Shown one piece after another: positions 27,051 through 34,601 of a DNA stretch of 35,071 nucleotides. The stretch lies in assembly GCA_045576675.1 (NCBI GenBank), contig JAZNGX010000053.1:1-35071 (forward strand), written 5' to 3'. Numbering within the stretch: the stretch's first letter is position 1; every line of letters starts with the position of its first letter. The translations under genes were made by a program, and so were the position numbers. Below the pieces are notes generated by a model. That model did no database searches and was not told the origin of the DNA. It saw only the letters and a program-made list of their open reading frames with translations. The stretch comes from JAZNGX01 sp045576675 (lineage in GTDB: Bacteria; Bacillota; Clostridia; Monoglobales; Firm-18).

Positions 27051-28394
27051 ATGAGAGGAAGCAACAAGATATATCACAGACCGTATCTTCCTGAGTGGGA
27101 GCCTCAAAGAAAAAATATGCCTTACATTTGCCGTCTTGCACCGTCCGAGACTTCTTTTGAGCTTGAATGGCTGCATCCGTCAGGTGAAACAAAGGGTACA
27201 ATTTATTATACAAAAAAAACTTCAAAAAACTGGCTTTCAAAGCCTGTTACATCTAATAAGGTGACAGTTGACGGACTTGATGAGTATTGTGATTACGAGT
27301 TTTATATTGAAGATACCAAAGGCGTAAAAAGCAATTTGCGTTACGTAAGAACAGGTCCTATGATTGGAACTGTTGTTAATTATCTTCACCCTAAGGATGG
27401 TCAGTATGCATTTTCAGGCAAGTACCTCGGCACTCCGTGTATTTTAAAGTTGCCTTCGGGAGCACTTCTTGCTTCACACGATTATTTTGCAGGTGGTTCA
27501 ACCTTAACAAGTGTTTACCGCTCTGATGATATGGGCGACACATGGGAATATGTAACTGATTTAAGACCTATGTTCTGGGGCTATATGTTTTTACACAAGG
27601 GCGAGCTTTATATGCTTGGTGTAACTACAGAATATGGTGATTTACATATCACTCATTCGTCTGATGAGGGTAAAACATGGGACGAGCCGGTTATAATTAT
27701 GCGAGGCACTGTTACTATGACAGGTGAGCGTGCAGGTGTTAACAGAGAGCCTATGCATCTTAAAAATTACAAAGGCAGACTTTGGACTTCTATGGGTTAC
27801 GGCGGTTGGCACAGCTGGAATGGCGGTTCGGACTTTTTGATGGGTGCATTATCAATTGACGAAAATGCCGATTTGATGAAGGCTGAAAACTGGACTATTA
27901 CAGAGCTTTTGCCCACTGACAGAAGCTGGCCGGGATATACCTTCCGTGCAGGTGCTATCGAGGGTAACATCATTTCAAGACCTGATGGTACATTAATTGA
28001 TATGAGAAGATATTGGGACCACAAGAGTATGATTTTAAAGCTTGACCCTGAAAATCCTGAAAAGCAGCCTGAATTTGAACAGGTTATTGATTTTGATATG
28101 GGACATTCAAAGTTTCAAATTATCGAAAGAGATAACGGCGAGTATATTGCTATCGGCAACAGACAGCCTCTTAGAAATATAATGTCAATATATCGTTCAA
28201 CCGATACAATTAACTGGGAGTTTGTAAAAGACGTTGTTAACTGGGGGGATTATCATCAGGGCTATAATGGTGCACAGTACCCCTGTTGTTTCATTGAAGG
28301 CAACATTCTTTACGTGCTGTCACGTACAGCATTTAATGATGCCGCAGGCTTCCACGATGCAAACTATATTAATCTTATTAAGGTAGAATTGTGA
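27051..28394 (+). CDS. Sialidase-fold (BNR/Asp-box) beta-propeller protein, probable intracellular glycoside hydrolase
   Basis: 447 aa with no signal peptide. Residues about 20-105 form an Fn3-like domain, followed by a propeller with Asp-box motifs SDDMGDTW (about 157-164), SSDEGKTW (about 204-211) and a degenerate STDTINW near the C-terminus. In true GH33 sialidases the first catalytic Arg lies in an FRIP motif; here the matching position reads YLGTPCILKLPSG with no Arg, so sialidase activity is unlikely. Other sialidase-fold families such as exo-arabinanases (GH93) are possible. GAGGAG precedes the ATG, 18 bases after fucU. Cytoplasmic location implies action on imported oligosaccharides. 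Confidence 0.8.
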   Translation: MRGSNKIYHRPYLPEWEPQRKNMPYICRLAPSETSFELEWLHPSGETKGTIYYTKKTSKNWLSKPVTSNKVTVDGLDEYCDYEFYIEDTKGVKSNLRYVRTGPMIGTVVNYLHPKDGQYAFSGKYLGTPCILKLPSGALLASHDYFAGGSTLTSVYRSDDMGDTWEYVTDLRPMFWGYMFLHKGELYMLGVTTEYGDLHITHSSDEGKTWDEPVIIMRGTVTMTGERAGVNREPMHLKNYKGRLWTSMGYGGWHSWNGGSDFLMGALSIDENADLMKAENWTITELLPTDRSWPGYTFRAGAIEGNIISRPDGTLIDMRRYWDHKSMILKLDPENPEKQPEFEQVIDFDMGHSKFQIIERDNGEYIAIGNRQPLRNIMSIYRSTDTINWEFVKDVVNWGDYHQGYNGAQYPCCFIEGNILYVLSRTAFNDAAGFHDANYINLIKVEL

Positions 28395-28404
28395 GGATAA
28401 AGCT

Positions 28405-29457
28405 ATGCTTGGATTATCTAATATAAGTCATTTTGAATCAAGAGCAATCACTGCTGAAAATTTCAAAGGTGAAAAAGGCAAAGGCGGAATGGCAACAGAG
28501 GGCACAGGAAAAGACTGTGCAGGTGATTTGGGACAAGGCTGGAAAATATCACCGTCTGTTGAAATTCAGGCAGGTGAAACCTTTGAACTTGCCAATATTG
28601 AAGGCCCTGGTATTATCCGTCATATCTGGATGGCAGATGGTGCTACTGAAAACAGGTCTTTGATTATTAGAATTTACTGGGAGGACAGCGATACTCCATC
28701 TGTAGAAGCCCCTCTTGGCGATTTCTTTGCAGCAGCGGATTATGTTAATCCACAACAGCTTACTTCTTTGGCAGTGTGCGTTAATCCGCACAGAGCTTTA
28801 AATTGTTATTGGGAAATGCCTTTTAAGAAAAAGTGCAGAATTACAATAGAAAACATACATACTGAAATGATTTTTCTATACTATCATATTGATTATGTGC
28901 TTGGCGAATTGCCTGATAAAATTGGATATTTTCACGCACAATTCAGACGTGTGAATCCTTTGAAATATAAGGATGTATATACAATTCTTGATAATGTTGA
29001 GGGCAATGGTCATTATGTGGGTACATATATGTACTGGGGACTTAACAATAACGGATGGTGGGGAGAAGGCGAAATAAAGTTTTATATTGATGGAGATAAA
29101 GATTTCCCGACTATATGCGGAACAGGTACAGAGGATTATTTCTGCGGAGCGTGGAATTTCGATAACGGTAGCGGTTATCAGGAATTTTGTACTCCGTATT
29201 CAGGAGTATCAAAAATCACACGTCCCGACGGCTTGTATGTTGCAAATCAAAGATTTTCAATGTATCGCTGGCATATTTGCGACCCTGTGTATTTTAAAAA
29301 GGATTTGCGTATTACTATTCAGGCACTTGGCTGGAGAAAGGGACGCAAATATCTTCCGCTTCAGGATGATATTTCGTCAGTTGCATATTGGTATCAGGAT
29401 AGTATATGTAAAAACTTTCCGAAATTTCCAACATCAGAAGAATTGGAAATAATATAA
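28405..29457 (+). CDS. DUF2961 / GH172-type glycoside hydrolase (first copy)
   Basis: 350 aa, one DUF2961 jelly-roll enzyme without a signal peptide. Family landmarks: GEKGKGGMATEGTGKD near the N-terminus, GPGIIRHIWM, the WWGEGEIKFYIDGD segment (about 218-231) and GTGTEDYF (about 239-246). Acidic residues in the last two motifs match the regions where GH172 catalytic glutamates lie. Known GH172 activities are on alpha-D-fructofuranosides (including difructose dianhydride I) and alpha-D-arabinofuranosides. It starts 10 bases after the propeller gene and ends just before a T-tailed terminator. Relatives often act as trimers. The true substrate is unknown. Confidence 0.88.
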   Translation: MLGLSNISHFESRAITAENFKGEKGKGGMATEGTGKDCAGDLGQGWKISPSVEIQAGETFELANIEGPGIIRHIWMADGATENRSLIIRIYWEDSDTPSVEAPLGDFFAAADYVNPQQLTSLAVCVNPHRALNCYWEMPFKKKCRITIENIHTEMIFLYYHIDYVLGELPDKIGYFHAQFRRVNPLKYKDVYTILDNVEGNGHYVGTYMYWGLNNNGWWGEGEIKFYIDGDKDFPTICGTGTEDYFCGAWNFDNGSGYQEFCTPYSGVSKITRPDGLYVANQRFSMYRWHICDPVYFKKDLRITIQALGWRKGRKYLPLQDDISSVAYWYQDSICKNFPKFPTSEELEII

Positions 29458-29478
29458 AAATCAAATATTAGATTTCAT

Positions 29479-29521
29479 ATGGTGCTGTTTAAATTTATAA
29501 TTTGGACAGCACCATTTTTTT
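29479..29521 (+). terminator. Intrinsic terminator of the fucU operon
   Basis: A 10-bp perfect stem (ATGGTGCTGT at 29479-29488 and ACAGCACCAT at 29506-29515) followed by seven T residues. This is the clearest rho-independent terminator in the window. Confidence 0.9.
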
Positions 29522-29664
29522 GCCAAAGGAAACTCAAAAAATAATATGAAAAAAAAATTTTTGTTAATTAGAATATTGTTAAACTATGCTTTTGATGGGG
29601 GTTGTATTTATTGTTTGGTTTCAAAAAAACAAAATTTTTGTTATACAATTAAAAACAAATGTTA

Positions 29665-29693
29665 TTTACATAATTAATCCGTAAATATATAAT
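29665..29693 (+). promoter_or_regulatory. Promoter of the second GH172 gene
   Basis: TTTACA (29665-29670), 17 bases, TATAAT (29688-29693), giving a leader of about 33 bases before the GTG at 29733. The rest of the 29522-29664 gap is AT-rich without a recognisable element. Confidence 0.7.
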
Positions 29694-29732
29694 GAAATTG
29701 TATTAAGCATTATATAAAGGAGGACAAATATC

Positions 29733-30809
29733 GTGCAAAATAGTTTTAACAGTCTTTCAGACCTGCACAAAATGAGCAAAGCAGAAACACGTTCCATTTC
29801 ACCCGAAAATCCTACAGGTGAAAAAGGCTGCGGTGGCAAAGCAGTTCCTATGATTGATAATTTAAACAATCCGTTACGCAAAACTACAGATTATTTGGGT
29901 AAGGGCTGGAAAAATGCTCCGTTTATTGAAGTTATGCCGGGTGAAACTGTTGTTTTGATGGATGTAAAAGGACACGGAGTTATTCAGCATATATGGATGC
30001 TTGCAGGAAGTGACCATACAGGAAAAAGAAAGGCAGAGGCGGACAAATATATTCTGCGTATGTACTGGGATGGTGAGGAAACTCCGTCGGTTGAAGCACC
30101 TGTATCGTTGTTTTTTGCAACAGGTAACAACATAGTTCCCGTAAATTCACTTCCGGTAATGGTGAACACAGTTAATGCATTGAACTGTTACTGGCCTATG
30201 CCTTTTCGCAAGGGTGCTAAAATTACATATACAAACGAAAGTGAAAATACAATGTGTGTATACACGTATCAAATTACATACTCAACCATTCTTCCAACGG
30301 AAGAGGATATGTATTTCCACGCAACTTGGCATAGTGCAGTAACTAAAGAGGTAAATCCGTATGTTATACTTGAAGCGGAAGGTGCAGGTAAATATGTTGG
30401 TACTGTGCTTAGAGTAAAACAACTGGAGGACGGTTGGTTTGGTGAAGGCGAATTTAAGTTTTATCTTGATAATGATGATAAGTATCCGACAATATGCGGA
30501 ACAGGCGTTGAGGATTATTTCCTGCACAGCTTCGGCTTACAGGAGGGCTGCAAGCCTTTCGTAGGAATACCATCCATTATAACGCCGGAATTTGATGAAA
30601 AAGAGCATGATATGGAGCTTGACGGCGTGAGTGAAGGATTTATAAAAGGAACAACAACGTTAATGTATCGCTGGCATATTCAGGACCCGATAAATTTCCA
30701 TCAGAATATAAAGGTGGATGTTCAGGCCCTTGGTGCATTACATAACAACGGACTTCTCGAAAAACGTGTGGACGAGTATTCATCTGTGGCGTTTTGGTAT
30801 CATAAATAA
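29733..30809 (+). CDS. DUF2961 / GH172-type glycoside hydrolase (second copy)
   Basis: 358 aa, same family as 28405-29457 but clearly divergent. Landmarks: SRSISPENPTGEKG-like opening (written here as TRSISPENPTGEKGCGG), GHGVIQHIWM, GWFGEGEFKFYLDND (about 232-246), GTGVEDYF (about 255-262) and a closing YRWHIQDPI. It has an insert rich in acidic residues (EFDEKEHDMELDG) that is absent in the first copy. The start is GTG with AAGGAGG upstream, and it has its own promoter, so it can be regulated apart from the fucU operon. No signal peptide. Its last 10 bases overlap the 3' end of the convergent AraC gene. Confidence 0.88.
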   Translation: MQNSFNSLSDLHKMSKAETRSISPENPTGEKGCGGKAVPMIDNLNNPLRKTTDYLGKGWKNAPFIEVMPGETVVLMDVKGHGVIQHIWMLAGSDHTGKRKAEADKYILRMYWDGEETPSVEAPVSLFFATGNNIVPVNSLPVMVNTVNALNCYWPMPFRKGAKITYTNESENTMCVYTYQITYSTILPTEEDMYFHATWHSAVTKEVNPYVILEAEGAGKYVGTVLRVKQLEDGWFGEGEFKFYLDNDDKYPTICGTGVEDYFLHSFGLQEGCKPFVGIPSIITPEFDEKEHDMELDGVSEGFIKGTTTLMYRWHIQDPINFHQNIKVDVQALGALHNNGLLEKRVDEYSSVAFWYHK

Positions 30810-31675
30810 TCGATGTTGTCACGATAGCTTTCAGGTGATACTCCTACGGCTGTTCGAAATGCACGGCTGAAGACTTGTGCACTGCCAAAGCTAAGCATAT
30901 CTGCAATGTCACATATACGATTTGCCGGATTGTGAAGCAAAATCTTTGCACGTTCCATACGCAATTGATTACGATATTTTATTGGGGTAATACCAAAATG
31001 CTCAGTAAATTTTGTCACAAGATAATATCGGCTGATATAAAAATCATGTTCTAATTGTTCGAGTGTAATATCTTCAGCAAAATGCAGTTCAATATATTTT
31101 TTGATTTCATTAAGCTTAAGATTTAATGGTGACTGATTGCTTGAATGTATATTATGCAAATCGCGTGCAAGGTGTACAAGCAGCTGAGAAATGGCGGCAG
31201 AAGTTCCCATATCCTTAAGGAAGGTATCTCTAAGCATAAATTCATGAATGATGTTCATAATAAGTGCTTCTACTGTTTTGGGGTTGCTTGGTGTAAACCT
31301 TACAGGGAAATGTATTTGCATATATTCATCTATAGTATCGTCACAAAACATATAATGATGTTCTGCAGGTATTTTCTCAATCGGTTCAAATGGAATGTAT
31401 GTTTTTATGGCATCCTTATATGGCGTAACACTAAAGTGAATATGCGGCTGGTGGAATATATTACCCACAACTGTAATTGTGTGCTTTGTTTTTGGACGGA
31501 GTAATATAACATCTCCTGTACGGCAAAGATATGTATGCTTATTGCAAGTAACCTCTGCCATACCTTCTTTCAGATAAATAAGGCAGTAATCAAAAATAGA
31601 ACGTTCCGGAAACAGAACACATCTGTTGGTTTGATAGGTAAAAAGCTCGTCTGCAGCAGTTAAAAGCTCAGGCAT
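30800..31675 (-). CDS. AraC-family transcriptional regulator with N-terminal cupin domain
   Basis: About 291 aa. A cupin-like sensor occupies the N-terminal part (CRTGDVILLRPKTKHTITV, then QPHIHFSV). The C-terminal about 100 residues hold two HTH motifs: DITLEQLEHDFYISRYYLVT and RICDIADMLSFGSAQVFSRA, ending with the usual GVSPESYR. The start ATG 31675 has GGAGG 8 bases upstream and is preferred over GTG 31693 and ATG 31690. It is convergent with the second GH172 gene and divergent from the second propeller gene, so it is likely to control one or both in response to a sugar. It has its own near-perfect promoter. Confidence 0.92.
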   Translation of the reverse strand: MPELLTAADELFTYQTNRCVLFPERSIFDYCLIYLKEGMAEVTCNKHTYLCRTGDVILLRPKTKHTITVVGNIFHQPHIHFSVTPYKDAIKTYIPFEPIEKIPAEHHYMFCDDTIDEYMQIHFPVRFTPSNPKTVEALIMNIIHEFMLRDTFLKDMGTSAAISQLLVHLARDLHNIHSSNQSPLNLKLNEIKKYIELHFAEDITLEQLEHDFYISRYYLVTKFTEHFGITPIKYRNQLRMERAKILLHNPANRICDIADMLSFGSAQVFSRAFRTAVGVSPESYRDNIDYL

Positions 31676-31713
31676 TGTTGTATCCTCCATCACAATAATT
31701 GTTATTAAAAATC

Positions 31714-31742
31714 ATTATAACATTGCATTTGAACGTTGTCAA
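31714..31742 (-). promoter_or_regulatory. Promoter of the AraC-family regulator
   Basis: On the minus strand TTGACA (31742-31737), 17 bases, TATAAT (31719-31714): a full consensus sigma-A promoter. On the opposite strand the propeller gene has only weak -10 candidates (TATATT at 31777-31782), consistent with activator dependence. Confidence 0.8.
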
Positions 31743-31801
31743 CAGCAATTTATGTTAAGACTAATCAACAAATAATTATATTATAAAAGGAGAGAAAAAA
31801 T

Positions 31802-33031
31802 ATGGAATATTCTTTTAAAACGCGAAACATTAAATATCCACTTGCACAGGATTATACTGTCATTAATAAAGTGGATACGCTTGACTGGTATGGCGTTGAC
31901 CCAAGTATTATAATACTTCCGGATGGTACATATATGGCATCTATGGCGTATTATCTTGAAGAATCAGGCAGAAACTTTGATGCAAAGGTTTTAGATATGC
32001 ATATTTCGGTGTCGGTTTCCAAGGATAAAGGGAAAAACTGGAATGACATAGCTAAGTTGCCGTATGGTGTGTTTGTGCCATTTTGTTTTGACGGTGAGCT
32101 TTATGCTTTTGTTCAACATAAAGCTCATAGTACAGTGATGTTTATTAAAAGTAATGATATGGGATATACGTGGAGTGAGCCTGTTGTAATAACAGAAGAG
32201 CCTTTGTTTATAAATCACACGCATTTTTTGCGTATGGGTAATTATGTATATTTAATTGCCGACCGTTCGTTCCACTCATTAGTAGCGATGCGTTGTGACC
32301 TTTCAAAAGGAATTATGAATCCTGATGCGTGGATTATTTCAAACGAAATGGATTTGCCAAATATTCCTGACCTGCTTATCAGAAAAGATGTGAGGGTTCC
32401 GTTTAATGCACGTTCTGTTATGTTTATGGCGGTTATTGAAGGGATAATAACTGAGGTTAACGGACGTATGATTGTTACAGGTCGCCCATATTATCTGGAT
32501 AATATTGTTCCGAATTTAGCAGCTGTTGCTGAATTGTTTGATGATGGTGACAAGCTTCGCCTTGAATTTGCGCACTACTATCCGTTTCCGTGTGCTCAGG
32601 TGCGTTATGATGTAGCTTGGGATGAAGAAAGCAAGCTGTTCTGGATGATTGGAAACACTCAAACAAATGGCTTGGATTTGTTGAACTGCCGTGAAGAGCT
32701 TAATGCCAGCGGATTTGTTGGAGGTCCCGGAAATGACAGGCGTTTTCTTACTCTTTGGTTCTCTACTGATTCTCTTAACTGGATGCCTGTAGGTTTGGTT
32801 GCCGGTACAAGTGATATGTTGCAATCTTTCCATTATCCGTCTATGTGCATTGAGGGTGATGATATTATTATGGCTGTCAGAACATCGGTGGATGGAGATA
32901 ATCAGCATGATTCTGACTTGCTTACGTTCCATCGCATAGAAAACTTCCGTGATCTTGCTTTTGATATCTATCCGCATTTTGGCAAGCGTGAAGCACGTCC
33001 TATAATAAATGCAGAAAACTATTCATTATAA
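31802..33031 (+). CDS. Second sialidase-fold beta-propeller protein
   Basis: 409 aa without a signal peptide. Asp-box motifs SKDKGKNW (about 73-80), SNDMGYTW (about 119-126) and a degenerate STDSLNW (about 322-328) mark the propeller. The position of the sialidase FRIP Arg reads YGVDPSIIILPDG, again without Arg, so it should not be called a sialidase. It shares fold and length but little sequence with 27051-28394, and lacks its N-terminal Fn3-like domain. AAGGAG precedes the ATG by 10 bases. It is divergent from the AraC gene and is followed by a 12-bp hairpin. A glycosidase or lyase acting on imported sugar is the most likely role; the substrate is unknown. Confidence 0.8.
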   Translation: MEYSFKTRNIKYPLAQDYTVINKVDTLDWYGVDPSIIILPDGTYMASMAYYLEESGRNFDAKVLDMHISVSVSKDKGKNWNDIAKLPYGVFVPFCFDGELYAFVQHKAHSTVMFIKSNDMGYTWSEPVVITEEPLFINHTHFLRMGNYVYLIADRSFHSLVAMRCDLSKGIMNPDAWIISNEMDLPNIPDLLIRKDVRVPFNARSVMFMAVIEGIITEVNGRMIVTGRPYYLDNIVPNLAAVAELFDDGDKLRLEFAHYYPFPCAQVRYDVAWDEESKLFWMIGNTQTNGLDLLNCREELNASGFVGGPGNDRRFLTLWFSTDSLNWMPVGLVAGTSDMLQSFHYPSMCIEGDDIIMAVRTSVDGDNQHDSDLLTFHRIENFRDLAFDIYPHFGKREARPIINAENYSL

Positions 33032-33044
33032 TATTTTGTTGTTG

Positions 33045-33075
33045 GGCAGTAAAGTCGATTTTGGACTTTGCTGCC
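33045..33075 (+). terminator. Terminator-like hairpin after the second propeller gene
   Basis: GGCAGTAAAGTC (33045-33056) pairs with GACTTTGCTGCC (33064-33075) over 12 bp with one wobble, 7-base loop, 14 bases after the stop. The U-tract is weak. The following 33076-33120 holds nothing recognisable. Confidence 0.65.
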
Positions 33076-33120
33076 TTAGCTTTATCGGAAGTGGTTAACT
33101 AATATCGAAGCTGTCTGGGA

Positions 33121-33175
33121 ACAAAAAAACACACCTTGACGGTGTGTTCATTTGTTGGTTGCCGAACTAGGATTC
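33121..33175. repeat. 55-bp direct repeat, copy 1 (tRNA 3' end plus terminator)
   Basis: Identical over 55 bp to 33256-33310 (offset 135). Read on the minus strand it carries the last bases of a tRNA gene ending CGGCAACCA and an intrinsic terminator (GGTGTGTT / AACACACC stem then seven T) at 33148-33123. Here the tRNA part is cut off after GAATCC, so it is only a remnant. Confidence 0.85.
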
Positions 33176-33238
33176 CCCTAAAGGGCCGGTCGAAATCCCT
33201 TCATCTGCCACCGGCAGCGGGATTTCTCCTTCGAATCC
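33170..33238. other. Palindromic insert between the 55-bp repeats
   Basis: Nested inverted repeats: GGATTC (33170-33175) with GAATCC (33233-33238), GAAATCCC (33192-33199) with GGGATTTC (33219-33226), and CTGCC (33205-33209) with GGCAG (33213-33217). Outside this, TGTTGGTT on the left is mirrored by AACCAACA at 33251-33258. This is the shape of a small non-coding palindromic repeat or MITE-like element sitting in the tRNA tail. I do not recognise the family. Confidence 0.55.
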
Positions 33239-33255
33239 TTTTCAATAAATAACCA

Positions 33256-33310
33256 ACAAAAAAACACACCTTGACGGTGTGTTCATTTGTTGGTTGCCGA
33301 ACTAGGATTC
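33256..33310. repeat. 55-bp direct repeat, copy 2 (contiguous with the tRNA-Gln fragment)
   Basis: Second copy of the 33121-33175 repeat. This copy runs without interruption into the tRNA-Gln 3' fragment, so it is the original tRNA tail and the other copy is derived. Confidence 0.85.
33258..33283 (-). terminator. Intrinsic terminator of the tRNA-Gln gene
   Basis: On the minus strand an 8-bp stem AACACACC / GGTGTGTT with a 5-base loop is followed by seven T, 7 bases beyond the encoded CCA of the tRNA fragment. The duplicated copy lies at 33123-33148. Confidence 0.8.
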
Positions 33311-33336
33311 GAACCCAGACAAACAGAGTCAGAGTC
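33291..33336 (-). tRNA. 3' fragment of tRNA-Gln(CUG) at the integration junction (not a complete tRNA)
   Basis: The minus strand reads a tRNA 3' half of 46 bases: anticodon loop CTCTGAC (anticodon CTG) with 3' stem strand TCTGT, a short variable region, T-arm CTGGG-TTCGAAT-CCTAG, acceptor strand TTCGGCA, discriminator A and encoded CCA. The expected 5' half (acceptor strand TGCCGAA and D-arm) is absent upstream, where AT-rich element DNA begins. This is what remains when an element integrates in the anticodon-loop region of a tRNA gene and carries a replacement 3' half at its other end. A functional tRNA-Gln is therefore expected beyond the right edge of the window. Confidence 0.8.
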
Positions 33337-33410
33337 TTATATTTGGAATGGTGAAAGTATTGATTTTATTGGTTTTTTAAGGGGTGAGTTTTGCTTTTGT
33401 CACATCTGTG

Positions 33411-34544
33411 TCACATTGCTTTATAATAATTGTTCATAGATTCCAATGCTTGTAGTGATGCTTCTTCGGTATGATGGGTATATATATTTGCTGTTACAGC
33501 TATATCACTATGCCCCATAAGATATTTTGCGACATTTATTGGAACGCCTGCGTTTTGTAAGTCTGTACCGTATGTATGGCGTAAGCAATACGGAGTTAAA
33601 TCCGCTGCAACTTTTTCATCCTCTTTTTTAATTTGGTTGCGATAAACTTTTGCACCCATTTCAATATTCATTGCTCTCTTAAAGCTTTCCCACATACACC
33701 GCATAGATTCGCCTGTGTGCTGTTTTCCTGTTGTTGGCTGTGTGAATATCAATCCTATACAATTAAGCCGTTTCAGGTCATTTAAAAGCACATCAGGTAT
33801 AGGTGTTTTTCTGTACCCTGATGCAGTTTTTGGTGATTTGATTTTGCCTGTTTTGAGTTCGAGTGCCTTTGTCACGCTTATAAACTTATTTTTAATGTCA
33901 ATATCTGTTCTGTTAAGTACAATGGCTTCTGAAGGTCGCAGACCGCAATACAGCATTATCTTTATCCACAAGCCGGCTCTGTGATAGTTTGCAACCTTTA
34001 ATATTACTTCACGTTCTTCTTCGGTTATACTTCTGCGTTTACCGTCAGTTAATTTAGGTAACTCTAATCCTATTGCAGGATTGCGATTAATAAGTCCGTT
34101 TATTTCCGCTGTACTGAAAATTTGTTCTATTGTATTTTTTATCTTTTTTGCATTTGATTTACTGCCGTTTTGCATATTTAAAATGCCTTGCAGTTGATAT
34201 TGTTTAATTTCTGATAGCGGTAAAAAGCCGATTGCAGGTATTATGATGTTATTTATTTTTTGTTTATAATCATCGTATGTACCTTGCCCGACCTTATCTT
34301 TCTTATATGTCTTTAACCACTCTAACGCCCATTTTTCTACTGTCGATTTAGAGTTGACGACAAGTAACCCACGTTCGTACTCAAACTGTTTCTCTCTAAG
34401 CTTAATTTCAAGTTGCACGGGATCCTTATCTCTTAATGGTATTCTTTTTTTCTTTCCATGAACGTCAATGACGGTGAATGTGGTCCTGTAGTATCCGTCT
34501 TTGTTAAGCTTGTATTTCCCTTCTGTTTGTTTTTTCTTTGCCAT
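33411..34544 (-). CDS. int: Tyrosine recombinase (phage/ICE-type integrase)
   Basis: 377 aa from ATG 34544, which has AAAGGAG 11 bases upstream; the longer GTG start at 34556 would overlap that site. Domains: N-terminal arm-binding AP2-like domain (about 8-58), SAM-like core-binding domain (about 68-135) and catalytic domain (about 170-370). Catalytic residues: Arg203 in GLRPSE, Arg322 and His323 region in YCLRHTYGT, His345 in MGHSDIAVT and the nucleophile Tyr355 in NIYTHH. The first His of the usual HxLRHT motif is replaced (PYCLRHT), a variation seen in some Gram-positive integrases. The gene reads toward the tRNA-Gln fragment with 74 bases between, the normal place for an attachment site. 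No excisionase is seen. Confidence 0.95.
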   Translation of the reverse strand: MAKKKQTEGKYKLNKDGYYRTTFTVIDVHGKKKRIPLRDKDPVQLEIKLREKQFEYERGLLVVNSKSTVEKWALEWLKTYKKDKVGQGTYDDYKQKINNIIIPAIGFLPLSEIKQYQLQGILNMQNGSKSNAKKIKNTIEQIFSTAEINGLINRNPAIGLELPKLTDGKRRSITEEEREVILKVANYHRAGLWIKIMLYCGLRPSEAIVLNRTDIDIKNKFISVTKALELKTGKIKSPKTASGYRKTPIPDVLLNDLKRLNCIGLIFTQPTTGKQHTGESMRCMWESFKRAMNIEMGAKVYRNQIKKEDEKVAADLTPYCLRHTYGTDLQNAGVPINVAKYLMGHSDIAVTANIYTHHTEEASLQALESMNNYYKAM

Positions 34545-34572
34545 AAAAAATAGCACTCCTTTTTCAAAATTG

Positions 34573-34601
34573 TTGACATTTTAAACAGGATATGCTAAAA
34601 T
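34573..34601 (+). promoter_or_regulatory. Consensus promoter divergent from the integrase
   Basis: TTGACA (34573-34578), exactly 17 bases, TAAAAT (34596-34601). It points away from the integrase and toward the small RNA at 34608-34692. The promoter lies directly upstream of the integrase ribosome binding site, so traffic from the two strands could interfere. Confidence 0.75.

Noticed and set aside
27051..28394. True GH33 exo-alpha-sialidase
   Set aside because: Asp boxes support the fold, but the FRIP arginine is absent and there are no sialic acid catabolism genes nearby.
31728..31742. Catabolite-response (cre) site, TTTGAACGTTGTCAA
   Set aside because: The spacing of the TG and CA ends does not fit the 14-base cre consensus, and the stretch is already explained by the AraC-gene promoter.
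33291..33365. A complete tRNA-Gln gene
   Set aside because: The 3' half is clear but the sequence upstream of the anticodon stem has no D-arm and no TGCCGAA acceptor strand, so it is a fragment.
33411..34556. GTG 34556 as integrase start
   Set aside because: It overlaps the AAAGGAG site that is well placed for ATG 34544, and the four added residues have no family support.
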